Shown: positions 53,137 to 61,907, counted from the first letter of the stretch. The stretch: DNA of 64,000 nt from Bacillus sp. OK048 (GCF_900103525.1 NZ_FNHN01000013.1:62001-126000), one strand, 5' to 3'. The notes: a model not told the origin generated them from the letters alone. Program-made: numbers and translations.

Positions 53137-54546
53137 ATGGCAAAAGATTTACATCATACCAATATACGATTTTGGGGCGGCTTAAAAACGATTGGTGGAA
53201 CAGTTGTTTCTGTAGAATACAAAAATTCCCGTGTTATTTTTGACTTTGGTCTTTCGTATGATCCGGCAACGAATATTTTCGATGGGCAAATTAACAGGCG
53301 GTCTCAGGGGATGGTCCGTGATAACCTCAGACTAAATTTGATTCCACCTATTGATGGCTTATACGCAGCCGAGAGTCTAGGTTCCTACCAGAGGGAGCTA
53401 ATCCCTGCGGAAGAATATGCTCAAGAAACAGCAGTCATCATTTCTCATTTACATCTTGATCATATAGGTGCAATGGGATTAATTGCTCCTTCTATTCCTG
53501 TTTATGTCACGAAAGAAAGCCATGAACTTTATCAAGCATTAGAAGTCATAGGGGAAGGAGTTCCGGGTAACCGTGACTATCAATTCTGTGACTATGGTGT
53601 ATCTTTCTCAATAGGAGAAATTAATATTACTCCTATACAGGTTGACCATGATATTCTGGGGGCTTGTGCTTACCATATCCAAACACCAGATGGAGTCATT
53701 CTTTATACGGGAGACCTCAGGATGCATGGGAAGCACCCAGAACAAATAGACCATTTTATTAATGAAGTAAATCGGCTTGGTTTAGATGCCCTTATCATGG
53801 AAGGAACCACATTGGGCAGTGTGGAAGAAATGCGAGATGCAATTATTGGGAATCATGTCATTCCAGAGGGGATGATAACAGAAGGAAATATTCCTGAAAA
53901 AATGAGTGACAGGTTAAAAGTGACAAGAGGGTTAGGAATATTTAACGTTTATCATCGTAATATTGATAGATTAACTGGAATAATAAGAGCAGCACAAGAC
54001 TCTTCTAGGAAAGCTGTTTTTGAACCAGAAACCGCTTATTTACTAGACAAGTTAACAGATGAGCATGACTTTCTAGTTTATAAGTCTATTGAAACTATAT
54101 TTGAAGAACAAGCAGGGACATTACCAGAATGGAAATTGAACTTGTTCAATAAGCATGACACCATTCGTGCAGAAATGATTAATAACAATCCTGGTGAATA
54201 TTATGTGCAAAATACGTATGGAAATGTCCTCGAGTTATTTGATTTAAATGTTGGTGAGGGGATATACATCCATTCAAACGGTGTGCCTTTGGGAGACTTT
54301 GATCCCGCTTTTGAAAATCTAAAAAACATCTTAACGAAATTGAAAGTCGACTATGCATATATTGGTGCAGGGGGACATGCTATTCCTTCACATTTAAAAT
54401 ATATTGTAGATCGAATCGATCCCAAAATCTTAATTCCATTACACAGCTTTAATCCAGAAAGGTTAAAACCTAAATCTGGAATTCAATTGCTAGTGGATTA
54501 TGGTGTAGATTATGTTTTAAAACATCATCAAATAACTGCAAATTAA
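53137..54546 (+). CDS. Metallo-beta-lactamase-fold hydrolase, beta-CASP/RNase J-like
   Basis: This 469-aa cytoplasmic protein has the core motif SHLHLDHIG (HxHxDH). VDHDILGACAYHIQTPDGVI, LYTGDLRMHGKHP and ALIMEGTTLG correspond to later MBL motifs of RNase J and related enzymes. A middle segment (LGIFNVYHRNIDRLTGIIRA) resembles the beta-CASP insertion, and GAGGHAIPSHLKYIVDRIDP with ILIPLHSF matches the last RNase J motif. There is no signal peptide. The ATG follows GAGGTG. It lies between the binding protein and a 5'-nucleotidase-like gene, so it probably cleaves an imported phosphodiester. Whether it acts on RNA is unknown. Confidence 0.78.
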   Translation: MAKDLHHTNIRFWGGLKTIGGTVVSVEYKNSRVIFDFGLSYDPATNIFDGQINRRSQGMVRDNLRLNLIPPIDGLYAAESLGSYQRELIPAEEYAQETAVIISHLHLDHIGAMGLIAPSIPVYVTKESHELYQALEVIGEGVPGNRDYQFCDYGVSFSIGEINITPIQVDHDILGACAYHIQTPDGVILYTGDLRMHGKHPEQIDHFINEVNRLGLDALIMEGTTLGSVEEMRDAIIGNHVIPEGMITEGNIPEKMSDRLKVTRGLGIFNVYHRNIDRLTGIIRAAQDSSRKAVFEPETAYLLDKLTDEHDFLVYKSIETIFEEQAGTLPEWKLNLFNKHDTIRAEMINNNPGEYYVQNTYGNVLELFDLNVGEGIYIHSNGVPLGDFDPAFENLKNILTKLKVDYAYIGAGGHAIPSHLKYIVDRIDPKILIPLHSFNPERLKPKSGIQLLVDYGVDYVLKHHQITAN

Positions 54547-54562
54547 GGAGAGGAGTTCACTA

Positions 54563-56134
54563 ATGGAAAAAATGGATCTGGTCATCCTTGAAACAAGTGA
54601 TGTTCATGGCAGTGTTTTCCCGATTAACTATGGTAGTAATCAATCATCCGATGTTGGTTTAGGTAAAATCGCTTCTTTAATCAAAAAGGAGAGAGTAAAA
54701 AACCCACATTTATTATTGATTGACAATGGTGATCTAATTCAAGGAACTCCTTTAACCTATCATTATGCCAAAATTCAATGCAATCGCCCCAATCCAATGA
54801 TTGTTTTAGCAAATGAATTGAAATATGATGCGGCTGTTTTTGGAAACCATGAATTCAACTATGGTAAAGGCATCCTAGCTTCCACTGTAAATGAATCTAA
54901 TTTCCCTTGGCTGTCGGCTAATATTGTTAGTAAAGAAACGGGTGAACCCTATTTTGGAAAACCTTATATAGTAAAAAAGGTAGAGGACATAAAAGTAGGC
55001 ATTCTTGGTTTAACAACCCATTATATACCTAACTGGGAACAGCCACAGCATATTGAAGGTTTGAGGTTTGAGGATGCTATTTTAACGGCCAAAAAGTGGG
55101 TTAAGATATTAAAGGATGATGAAAAAGTAGATATTGTCGTGGTTTCCTACCATGGAGGGTTTGAACGAGATTTAGAAACGGGAGAGCCAACTGAAACATT
55201 GACAGGTGAAAATCAAGGATACCAAATTTGCATGGAAGTAGAAGGTATTGACGTGCTATTAACTGGTCACCAGCATCGTCAAATTGCTGGAAATAGGATT
55301 AATGGCGTGATCGTTGTTCAGCCTGGAAAAGATGGGAGTACCTTAGGAAAAGTAACTTTACAGCTAGAAAAGGATGAGGTTGGCTGGAAATGTGTGGAAA
55401 AGTACTCTGAATTGCTATCCGTAACTGCTGTCGAAGAAGATATCAGCTTACTACAAAAAGTGAAGATGTACGAAGACATTACACAGGAATGGTTAGATCA
55501 ACCGATTGGAAAAATCGAAGGAAATATGATCTTTCATGACCCAATGGAAATTAGAACAAAGGATAATACCTTAATTGAATTTATCAATCGTGTCCAAATG
55601 GAGGTCGCTGGGGTTGATATTTCTAATTCAGCTTTATTTGATAGCATATCACTTGGGTTTCCAGAGAATGTAACAATGAGAGCCGTTGTTTCAAACTATA
55701 TCTATCCGAATACCTTAAAGGTAATTCGGATTACGGGACAAGATATGAAAGAGGCATTGGAGCAGTCAGCCTCTTATTTTGAACAATATGACGGTAAGGA
55801 AATAAAAGTGAATCCTTCATTTATTACCCCAAAACCGCAACATTATAATTATGATATGTGGGAGGGCATTGATTATTTGATCGATATCTCAAAGTCTAGT
55901 GGCGAACGAATTGTAAAGCTGGAGTACAAAGGGAAACCCGTTGAACCTGAAAAAGAATATGATGTCGTCATGAATAACTATCGCTCTGGAGGCGGCGGTA
56001 ATTATTTCATGTATAAAAACAAGCAGGTTATTAAAGATATCCCAACAGATATTTCAGAAATCATAGCAAACTATATACTTGATAGAAAAGTAGTAAAAGC
56101 AACCGTAAATCAAAATTGGAAGGTCATTTATTAA
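54563..56134 (+). CDS. 5'-nucleotidase/2',3'-cyclic phosphodiesterase-like metallophosphatase (cytoplasmic)
   Basis: This 523-aa protein has a metallophosphatase domain: ILETSDVHGSVFPINYG, LLIDNGDLIQGTPLTYHY, AAVFGNHEFNYGKG, IVVVSYHGGFERDLE and VLLTGHQHRQIAG supply the metal ligands. A C-terminal nucleotidase domain follows (NYRSGGGGNYFMYKNKQVI). Family members in Bacillus (YfkN/CpdB type) are usually exported, but no signal peptide is visible here. The ATG follows GGAGAGGAG. It is the last gene of the ABC operon, 16 bases after the MBL gene. It would dephosphorylate nucleotides or cyclic nucleotides in the cytoplasm. Confidence 0.88.
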   Translation: MEKMDLVILETSDVHGSVFPINYGSNQSSDVGLGKIASLIKKERVKNPHLLLIDNGDLIQGTPLTYHYAKIQCNRPNPMIVLANELKYDAAVFGNHEFNYGKGILASTVNESNFPWLSANIVSKETGEPYFGKPYIVKKVEDIKVGILGLTTHYIPNWEQPQHIEGLRFEDAILTAKKWVKILKDDEKVDIVVVSYHGGFERDLETGEPTETLTGENQGYQICMEVEGIDVLLTGHQHRQIAGNRINGVIVVQPGKDGSTLGKVTLQLEKDEVGWKCVEKYSELLSVTAVEEDISLLQKVKMYEDITQEWLDQPIGKIEGNMIFHDPMEIRTKDNTLIEFINRVQMEVAGVDISNSALFDSISLGFPENVTMRAVVSNYIYPNTLKVIRITGQDMKEALEQSASYFEQYDGKEIKVNPSFITPKPQHYNYDMWEGIDYLIDISKSSGERIVKLEYKGKPVEPEKEYDVVMNNYRSGGGGNYFMYKNKQVIKDIPTDISEIIANYILDRKVVKATVNQNWKVIY

Positions 56135-56210
56135 ATATTGATGAAATCAGTCAATAGAGCTGATTACTTTTTATATTACTTCACTTACTCGGTAATAAAG
56201 GATACAATTG

Positions 56211-56250
56211 AAGCTTCCCACAGGTTTTAAACTTGTGGGAAGCTTTTTTG
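56211..56250 (+). terminator. Terminator of the second ABC operon
   Basis: AAGCTTCCCACAGGTTT and AAACTTGTGGGAAGCTT form a 17-bp stem (one mismatch) followed by Ts, about 75 bases after the stop at 56134. Confidence 0.85.
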
Positions 56251-56344
56251 CAAATGAAGCAATCATTACTTCGTATCGCATGGCGATATAACTTGAAAAT
56301 AAATCTAAAAACAGTCATATTTAATAGAAAAAGGGGGGGCCGCT

Positions 56345-57052
56345 ATGCGACGTGATATACAACCGAATGAACGAGCTTTTTCTTCCAAGGAAGTGGCAGA
56401 AGAAGTAGGGATTGCAACCCCTACTGTTCGAAAGTATGGCCAAATCTTAGAGAGGAATGGATATGTATTCTTGAAAGATGGCGATCGACGTATCTTTGTT
56501 CAATCTGACATCGGAGCGCTTATAGCGCTACGCGATACATCCAAGCCTCTAGACGATACAGCTAAAGACCTTGTGGATCAACAAAAAGAAAGATTAGAAG
56601 AACCCAATGAAATAGAGATTGCGATAACCGATACATATGAAAATTTACCGTATGACCCGAATCAATTAAAAGAGTTCTTTACGTTTTTAGTCAATGAACT
56701 CGCAGCCACACGTGAAATGAACGTCCAACTGAAAAGCGATATGTCAGAGCTTAAAACAAAGGTTTCTCGACTCCAGCAAGATCATCATGTTATAAGTTCT
56801 AGTATTGGAAATTCAGCGCAAAAAACTAGTGCTAAAATTGAAAAATTATCTGAACAACAAAATATCCATTACGAAACATTGCTGCAACAAGAAAAGAAAA
56901 AGAGTGAACTCTTACAAAAAGAGATACAAAATTTACGGGACGAACAGACAAAAGAATGGAGTTCACAAAATGATTTTAATAAACGTTTAGAAGAAGCGAT
57001 ACAAAAACCTAAAGGAAAATGGGGAGGGATTTTCTCCATGTTTCGTAAATAA
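56345..57052 (+). CDS. MerR-type helix-turn-helix protein with coiled coil (DUF3967-like)
   Basis: This 235-aa protein has an N-terminal winged helix-turn-helix: FSSKEVAEEVGIATPTVRKY and ILERNGYVFLKDGDRRIF, typical of DUF3967-type proteins that are common on Bacillus plasmids and other mobile DNA. From about residue 110 it forms a coiled coil (VNELAATREMNVQLKSDMSE) and ends with a basic tail GGIFSMFRK. The ATG follows AGGGGGGG. A degenerate copy of its middle lies directly downstream. It may take part in plasmid-like partition or regulation. That connection is based on where relatives occur. Confidence 0.8.
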   Translation: MRRDIQPNERAFSSKEVAEEVGIATPTVRKYGQILERNGYVFLKDGDRRIFVQSDIGALIALRDTSKPLDDTAKDLVDQQKERLEEPNEIEIAITDTYENLPYDPNQLKEFFTFLVNELAATREMNVQLKSDMSELKTKVSRLQQDHHVISSSIGNSAQKTSAKIEKLSEQQNIHYETLLQQEKKKSELLQKEIQNLRDEQTKEWSSQNDFNKRLEEAIQKPKGKWGGIFSMFRK

Positions 57053-57102
57053 GGTAAGGTGCCTGTTTAAGGTTCTCATGCTTAATAGTGTTCCTCAAGA
57101 AG

Positions 57103-57130
57103 GGGGCTGGGGGATCAGCTCTTTTTTTGA
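57103..57130 (+). terminator. Probable terminator after the MerR-like gene
   Basis: GGGCTG and CAGCTC form a short stem (one G-U pair) with a 6-base loop, followed by seven Ts. Confidence 0.5.
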
Positions 57131-57350
57131 TTCGTATCGCAGGGCGATATACCTTGCTATTAATAGCTTTGTTCAATCCGACATTAGAGCGCATATCGTT
57201 ACCCGATATGGACAAGAACTTAGATGATACAGCTAAAGAACTTGTGTATCAACAAAAAGAAGGATTAGAAGTAACCAAGGGAATTGCGATACCGGATACA
57301 TTTGAAAATCTACCCCTCGACCCCTTCGGTGAAAGAAATCATTATTTTTC
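57128..57350 (+). pseudogene. Degenerate partial copy of the MerR-like/DUF3967 gene
   Basis: A stretch reads NLDDTAKELVYQQKEGLE and then PDTFENLPLDP, closely matching PLDDTAKDLVDQQKERLE and TDTYENLPYDP in the intact gene just upstream. Bases such as TTTGTTCAATC at 57170 match too. It lacks the helix-turn-helix and the coiled coil. It is a leftover of a tandem duplication or of recombination. Confidence 0.75.
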
Positions 57351-57415
57351 AAATTTCAACAATTCCCGGGAAATATATACAAATTATGAGTATTTATTAA
57401 TAATATCTTAACTAT

Positions 57416-57723
57416 TCAGTTTAAGTATTTCCTCCCCTTTTGTGGATAGATTCCTTCGGTTTGATACCACTCCCAAAGCATGGTTCCGCTTTTTCGGCCA
57501 ATGCAGCCACTCATAATAAGTTCAGGAACGATTAAATGGGTGGGCAAGCCTTTTACATAATAGGTGATATTGGTATTAAATTCTTTTAATACAGTAATTT
57601 GGTCAATGATACTTTTAACCTCAAAAAGGCTATCCCATCTTTTCGTACATTGCTTGAAACTCTGGTTAGCTATTTCAATCTGTTGCTCGGGGCTAAACCC
57701 TTTCTGATGGAGTTGTGGAAAGT
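57416..57723 (-). pseudogene. Truncated copy of the 279-aa gene
   Basis: This segment matches 59338-59646 at about 95% or better in DNA and encodes the same C-terminal part (FPQLHQKGFSPEQQIEIANQ to LWEWYQTEGIYPQKGRKYLN). Upstream of the match the reading frame enters unrelated sequence, so the copy has lost its first half. An open frame continues to about 57,814, but its N-terminal part (residues 1-30) is unrelated to the intact protein. Confidence 0.8.
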
Positions 57724-57807
57724 GTCCCAATGGCTCGAGTCTTCTTCGACAATAAACTTTTCTAGAAAACAGATAAAAGCTCGATTCAAAAGAGTTTACA
57801 GCATTTT

Positions 57808-58029
57808 TAATCAAACGATTAGTTGGTATAACACCTTGTTTGAAATTATCAGAATATGTATTTTTTTAGTTTCTATTGTCAGTTTTGAAGATAATTCCTA
57901 ACAAGCAGGGATTTTATACGACAATTAATTCTCTTGAAAACAGGCAAAAGTTCGTTTGATAAAAGGGTTTACCCGTAATTTAATCAAACGATTAATTGAA
58001 TGAATTTACGTTAATCAAACGATTGATTA
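57808..58029. promoter_or_regulatory. Three near-identical 18-bp palindromic sites
   Basis: TAATCAAACGATTAGTTG (57808), TAATCAAACGATTAATTG (57981) and TAATCAAACGATTGATTA (58012). The third is a perfect TAATCAA/TTGATTA palindrome with a 4-base spacer. They lie 290-510 bases before the TetR gene and could be its operators or those of another regulator. Confidence 0.5.
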
Positions 58030-58133
58030 GAATTACTTTAAATCCTGTCAAAACTGTGTTTAATCCTCATTAGTACAGAGGATTTTGTCGAAAAGAAGAT
58101 CTAGTAATAATGGTTCTTAAATTCCAGGTGCCA

Positions 58134-58172
58134 GGTACCATCCACTTTTTGGAGGGTGCATGGTACTTTTTA
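58134..58172 (+). terminator. Terminator-like hairpin with a GGTACC-type stem
   Basis: GTACCATCCAC pairs with GGGTGCATGGTAC around a short loop, followed by five Ts. No gene reads into it; it may end a transcript started near the palindromic sites. Confidence 0.5.
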
Positions 58173-58243
58173 TTTGGCTTCAAAGGAGGATTTGGTAAAT
58201 AAAATAACTTTTTCAAATTTTGTGAATAAATGGTAGTAAAGTA

Positions 58244-58284
58244 CTTGACGTGGTAATGTTTCTCTAGGATAATACTCATGAGTA
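58244..58284 (+). promoter_or_regulatory. TetR gene promoter with overlapping palindrome
   Basis: TTGACG, 18 bases, then GATAAT. Overlapping the end of the -10 is TACTCATGAGTA, a perfect 12-bp palindrome placed where a TetR repressor would block its own transcription. Confidence 0.58.
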
Positions 58285-58315
58285 ATATAACTTCATAGAG
58301 ACAAGAGGCGGCATA

Positions 58316-58948
58316 ATGGGACAACGACGAGGCAGACAGAAAGGGTCCATCGGGATTAAAAGCAAAGAGGCAATCCTTGTGATTGCTGCAGAAGAATTCG
58401 CAGAACATGGATTTCATCAAACCAAGGTTAGCAACATAGTCAAAAGGGCTGGTCTAACGCAACCGAGTTTTTACCTCTACTTCCCCAGTAAGGAAGCTAT
58501 TTTTCAAGAGCTCATACATACATTCCGCAACAACTTAATTAATTTGACGAAAGAAAGCAGACTTGAACCTAATCTGGATAAAAGTATACTTTCGTCAAAA
58601 ATAAGTAGAGGTCTAAGTGCAATTTTTCAGTTCTTTGACGAACATAGGCACTTAACGAGAATTGGCTTTTTCATAGCAGACGAATCGAAGGAAATTAAGC
58701 AATTGATGGTAATGCATATTACCGAGAATCTACTAGCGGAGCAACAAGATAACTACTTTCGACAAGACCTGGACATGCAAACAGTTGCAGAGTGTATCAT
58801 CGGCGCTATTGAGCGGCTCACCATTACGAAGCTATTCACAGATGAAAAAAGTCCACAACAACTAGTAAACGAAATAGTGGACATTTATTTATATGGCTTG
58901 CAAAACACGAAATCAAATAGTAGTTCATTTGGGGACGAGGGAGATTAA
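58316..58948 (+). CDS. TetR/AcrR-family transcriptional regulator
   Basis: This 210-aa regulator has a classic TetR N-terminus: GRQKGSIGIKSKEAILVIAA, EEFAEHGFHQTKVSNIVKRA and GLTQPSFYLYFPSKEAIFQE, then a divergent helical ligand domain. The ATG follows GAGGCGG. A palindrome at the promoter suggests autoregulation. The SinI-like gene starts one base after its stop, so they form an operon. The ligand is unknown; FadR/YsiA-like fatty-acyl regulators share this general look, but nothing specific points to them. Confidence 0.88.
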   Translation: MGQRRGRQKGSIGIKSKEAILVIAAEEFAEHGFHQTKVSNIVKRAGLTQPSFYLYFPSKEAIFQELIHTFRNNLINLTKESRLEPNLDKSILSSKISRGLSAIFQFFDEHRHLTRIGFFIADESKEIKQLMVMHITENLLAEQQDNYFRQDLDMQTVAECIIGAIERLTITKLFTDEKSPQQLVNEIVDIYLYGLQNTKSNSSSFGDEGD

Positions 58949-58949
58949 A

Positions 58950-59105
58950 ATGGCGAACACGGTCGATCTGTTGGAACTTGACGAGGAATGGGTAGAGTTA
59001 ATCATCGAAGCTAAAAACATGGGAATGCAACTTGAAGAAGTGAGGCGTTTTTTTGAAAACGGACTGAAAGATGAGAAAGTAGAGAAAGATCGAGTGACAA
59101 AATAA
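58950..59105 (+). CDS. SinI-like anti-repressor
   Basis: This 51-aa protein contains LDEEWVELIIEAKNMGMQLE and EVRRFFEN, the SinI interaction helix pair that in B. subtilis binds and inactivates SinR to switch on biofilm matrix genes. The ATG follows GAGGGAG. It is cotranscribed with the TetR gene and is followed by a strong terminator. The usual SinI neighbour, sinR, is not present, so its partner must be elsewhere. Control of a SinI-type protein by a TetR regulator is an unusual arrangement. Confidence 0.82.
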   Translation: MANTVDLLELDEEWVELIIEAKNMGMQLEEVRRFFENGLKDEKVEKDRVTK

Positions 59106-59150
59106 AGCGGCAGGCACCTCATTGTTTGATGGTGCCTGGCGCTTTGTTTT
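59104..59150 (+). terminator. Terminator of the TetR-SinI operon
   Basis: AAAGCGGCAGGCACC pairs with GGTGCCTGGCGCTTT around a loop, ending in Ts. Confidence 0.8.
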
Positions 59151-59329
59151 GTTGTCAATATACAAAATAGGGCTGAGGACTTAGAAAATAATTAGGCTCT
59201 AGCAGGTTAATCTAAAAAGGATCGTTTTGTATGATTACTTTAGGATGTTCAATGATTTTTTATTAATTTTGGATCTGTTATGATTCATTGTTGATTTTAC
59301 GGTAAGGGTGCTAAGGTTTTATTCATACC

Positions 59330-60169
59330 TTAACAAATCAGTTTAAGGTATTTCCTCCCCTTTTGTGGATAGATTCCCTCGGTTTGATACCACTCCCAAA
59401 GCAAGGTTCCGCTTTTTCGGCCAATGCAGCCACTCATAATAAGTTCAGGAACGATTAAATGGGTGGGCAAGCCTTTTACATAATAGGTGATATTGGTATT
59501 AAATTCTGTTAATACAGTAATTTGGTCAATGATACTTTTAACCTCAAAAAGGCTATCCCATCTTTTGGTACATTGCTTGAAACTCTGGTTAGCTATTTCG
59601 ATTTGTTGATCGGGGCTAAAGTCTTTCTGATGGAGTTGTGGAAAGTCTCTCAAAAAAATAGCATTCAACAATTGCTCACATACTTTCAGGTCGGAAATTG
59701 CCTCTTTTGAATACTTATCAACGACTGTGAACCATGTTGTGCCAACACGCTTATCAAGCCACTGAATAAACATCCTTAATTGGGAAAGGAAGGTTTCTAC
59801 TTGTTTTTGATCGGGGGTAATTCTCATAACATGAGGAAAGTGGGTGAAAATCAGTTCCTCCCAGAACGGCCGCTTGCATTTTTTCCATGAGGGTGGACAG
59901 TCATCTTCCAAAACGGTGGTCATAAAGTTTGAGAGAATACGTAGAAACTCATTGCGGTCTTTGTCATAGGGGCGTTCAAGTTTATAGGTAATAAAATCCT
60001 TCCCATAAAATAAAAAGTGTCCTCGGTGCCTCATCTCAAATTCAGCACATATTCGCAAATTTTTTAATAGCTCTTCACGTTCTTTTGGGGTTTCAAAGTG
60101 TTTCATTAATACTTTCATCTGTGGTTCTTTCTCGTCACAAATATCCTTCGTATTGTTGCTGCTCTTCAT
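59330..60169 (-). CDS. Hypothetical 279-aa protein, intact copy of a duplicated gene
   Basis: I do not recognise a family. The protein is soluble and charged (MKVLMKHFETPKEREELLKN, FMTTVLEDDCPPSWKKCKRP, FWEELIFTHFPHVMRITPDQ), with helices throughout and no membrane segment. The last 110 residues are nearly identical to the truncated copy at 57416-57723. The ATG start has only a weak upstream AAGCAGG. The pair of copies, together with the MerR-like remnants nearby, suggests this locus has been shuffled. Nothing indicates a function. Confidence 0.68.
   Translation of the reverse strand: MKSSNNTKDICDEKEPQMKVLMKHFETPKEREELLKNLRICAEFEMRHRGHFLFYGKDFITYKLERPYDKDRNEFLRILSNFMTTVLEDDCPPSWKKCKRPFWEELIFTHFPHVMRITPDQKQVETFLSQLRMFIQWLDKRVGTTWFTVVDKYSKEAISDLKVCEQLLNAIFLRDFPQLHQKDFSPDQQIEIANQSFKQCTKRWDSLFEVKSIIDQITVLTEFNTNITYYVKGLPTHLIVPELIMSGCIGRKSGTLLWEWYQTEGIYPQKGRKYLKLIC
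59338..59646. repeat. 308-bp direct repeat (second copy of 57416-57723)
   Basis: About 95% or more identical to 57416-57723 and in the same orientation, about 1.9 kb apart. The TetR-SinI operon and the three palindromic sites lie between the copies, so recombination between them would delete that whole segment. Confidence 0.85.
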
Positions 60170-60636
60170 ACAATCAGCCTGCTTTCATTGTGAATTGTTT
60201 TTTGGAAAAGAAAAGAGAAGGGTTAAAGGAGAATTTTGCTGGGACTACTCATAGTATATCGTTTTTTCGAACCGTTTAAATGGTTGAATTATGTTACTTT
60301 TGTGAATAGCTGCTAGCATTTTGCTAACGCAATCCATTTAAAATAAAAACCCTCCCTTGCATAATAAAATTATTGCATTCCGTCAACAACTCATTAGATA
60401 GTTTTATTCGATTGAAGGAATATTACTAAGGGTACAAAGAGGCATAATTAAGCCTTTTTGTACCCTTTTTAAATAAGCATATTATTCTGGGAAGAGGATC
60501 TTGTAAAAAATCCTGCCATCATTGTGTTCTACATAAAAATATGGTTCATAAAATAAAAGGAAATACTGGTAAAGTCAATTCTGCCTAAAAACCTGAGTGA
60601 GGGGTGAATTTTGGACCCTTAAGTGGAGGGACAAAT
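60170..60636. other. Intergenic region with an orphan terminator
   Basis: No gene is seen. A strong hairpin at 60428 (AAGGGTACAAAGAGGC pairing with GCCTTTTTGTACCCTTT) ends in Ts, although the neighbouring upstream gene runs the other way. A short RNA ending there is possible. Confidence 0.5.
60428..60470 (+). terminator. Orphan terminator
   Basis: AAGGGTACAAAGAGGC pairs with GCCTTTTTGTACCCTTT, followed by Ts. No annotated plus-strand gene precedes it. Confidence 0.65.
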
Positions 60637-61899
60637 ATGTTTTTTCATGAGGTTCAAGCTGGTGATTCCTTATTTACGATCAGCAGCAGGTATGGAATTT
60701 CTATAGATGAGATTCGCCGTGTGAATGGTTTAGTGCAATCCAATATTGTTCCAGGTCAGGCCTTGCTCATTCCTTTATATACGTACATTGTTCAACCTGG
60801 AGATACATTTACAGCGATTGCTAGAAAATCTTTCTTATCTTTAGACCAACTAACAGCTGCCAATGCTGCTGTTAATCCGGCTGCACTACAACCAGGTATG
60901 AGGCTTACGATTCCTAATATATCGAATTATCATGCATCAACACTAAGCTTCTATGTTGTTCGAAGTCCGGAGTTGGACCGTGCGTTAATTAGTGATTTTG
61001 CCCCTTATAGTACATCCATATCCATTTTTGAATATCACATTGCAAGTAATGGCGATATTGCAAATACCTTAAATGATTTGACAGCTATTCAAACAACTTG
61101 GACTTATCGGGTTAGACCTCTTGTGACTGTCACGAACTTAACAACTAAAGGTTTTAGTCCCGAACTTGTTCATCAAGTATTAAACAATCCTGCTGCAAGA
61201 ACGAACCTTGTTAATAATATTTCCTATTTAGTAACCAATAGGGGGTATGGAGGAGTAAATATTGACTTTGAGCGTGTTATGGCTGAAGATAGAGATCTTT
61301 TCACGGGCTTTTTACGTGAATTACGAGATCGTTTGCAGCCATTAGGACGCACTCTAACAATTGCGCTTCCTGCAAAAACAAATGAAGAAATACCTTGGCT
61401 TAAGGGATATGATTATGGAGGAATCGGTTCAGTTGTGGACTTTATGTTTATCATGGCTTATGACTGGCACCATGCAGGAAGTGAGCCAGGACCTGTTGCT
61501 CCCATTACTGAAGTAATAAGAACCGTTGAATTTGCGATACAATATGTTCCTCGTCGAAAAATTATTATCGGTATGCCCTTATATGGATATGACTGGATCA
61601 TTCCGTACAGTCCAGGCAGAGTTGCCCCAGCGATTTCAAATCAGGCTGCTATTGAAACAGCCATGAGGTACCAATCACCGATACAGTATTCAACTGAATT
61701 TGAGTCACCTTTTTTTCATTATAAAGATCAACAGGGATTAACACATGAAGTTTGGTTTGAAGATGTAAGAAGCATGGGTGCTAAAATGTTACTTATTCAT
61801 GAATATGGATTAGATGGCTTAGGTGCATGGCAATTAACACTGGGATTCACACAAGGTCCTTGGCTTATAACAAAGTTTTTTACAATAATAAAGGTGTAA
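60637..61899 (+). CDS. LysM-GH18 spore cortex hydrolase (SleL/YaaH-like)
   Basis: This 420-aa protein has two LysM repeats (FFHEVQAGDSLFTISSRYG and TYIVQPGDTFTAIARKSF) followed by a GH18 domain. Its catalytic DxDxE-like motif is GYGGVNIDFERV, with FMFIMAYDWHHAG and MPLYGYDW. The protein is leaderless, as in SleL/YaaH, which are spore cortex N-acetylglucosaminidases. The ATG follows GGAGGG by 6 bases; a GTG 11 codons upstream is a weaker alternative. It probably degrades muramic-delta-lactam cortex fragments during germination. Confidence 0.9.
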   Translation: MFFHEVQAGDSLFTISSRYGISIDEIRRVNGLVQSNIVPGQALLIPLYTYIVQPGDTFTAIARKSFLSLDQLTAANAAVNPAALQPGMRLTIPNISNYHASTLSFYVVRSPELDRALISDFAPYSTSISIFEYHIASNGDIANTLNDLTAIQTTWTYRVRPLVTVTNLTTKGFSPELVHQVLNNPAARTNLVNNISYLVTNRGYGGVNIDFERVMAEDRDLFTGFLRELRDRLQPLGRTLTIALPAKTNEEIPWLKGYDYGGIGSVVDFMFIMAYDWHHAGSEPGPVAPITEVIRTVEFAIQYVPRRKIIIGMPLYGYDWIIPYSPGRVAPAISNQAAIETAMRYQSPIQYSTEFESPFFHYKDQQGLTHEVWFEDVRSMGAKMLLIHEYGLDGLGAWQLTLGFTQGPWLITKFFTIIKV

Positions 61900-61907
61900 A
61901 TCAGGAA

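Noticed and set aside
57724..57814. N-terminal part of the 132-codon frame overlapping the truncated copy
   Set aside because: Its first residues are unrelated to the intact 279-aa protein and lack a ribosome binding site, so it is chance open sequence fused to a pseudogene.
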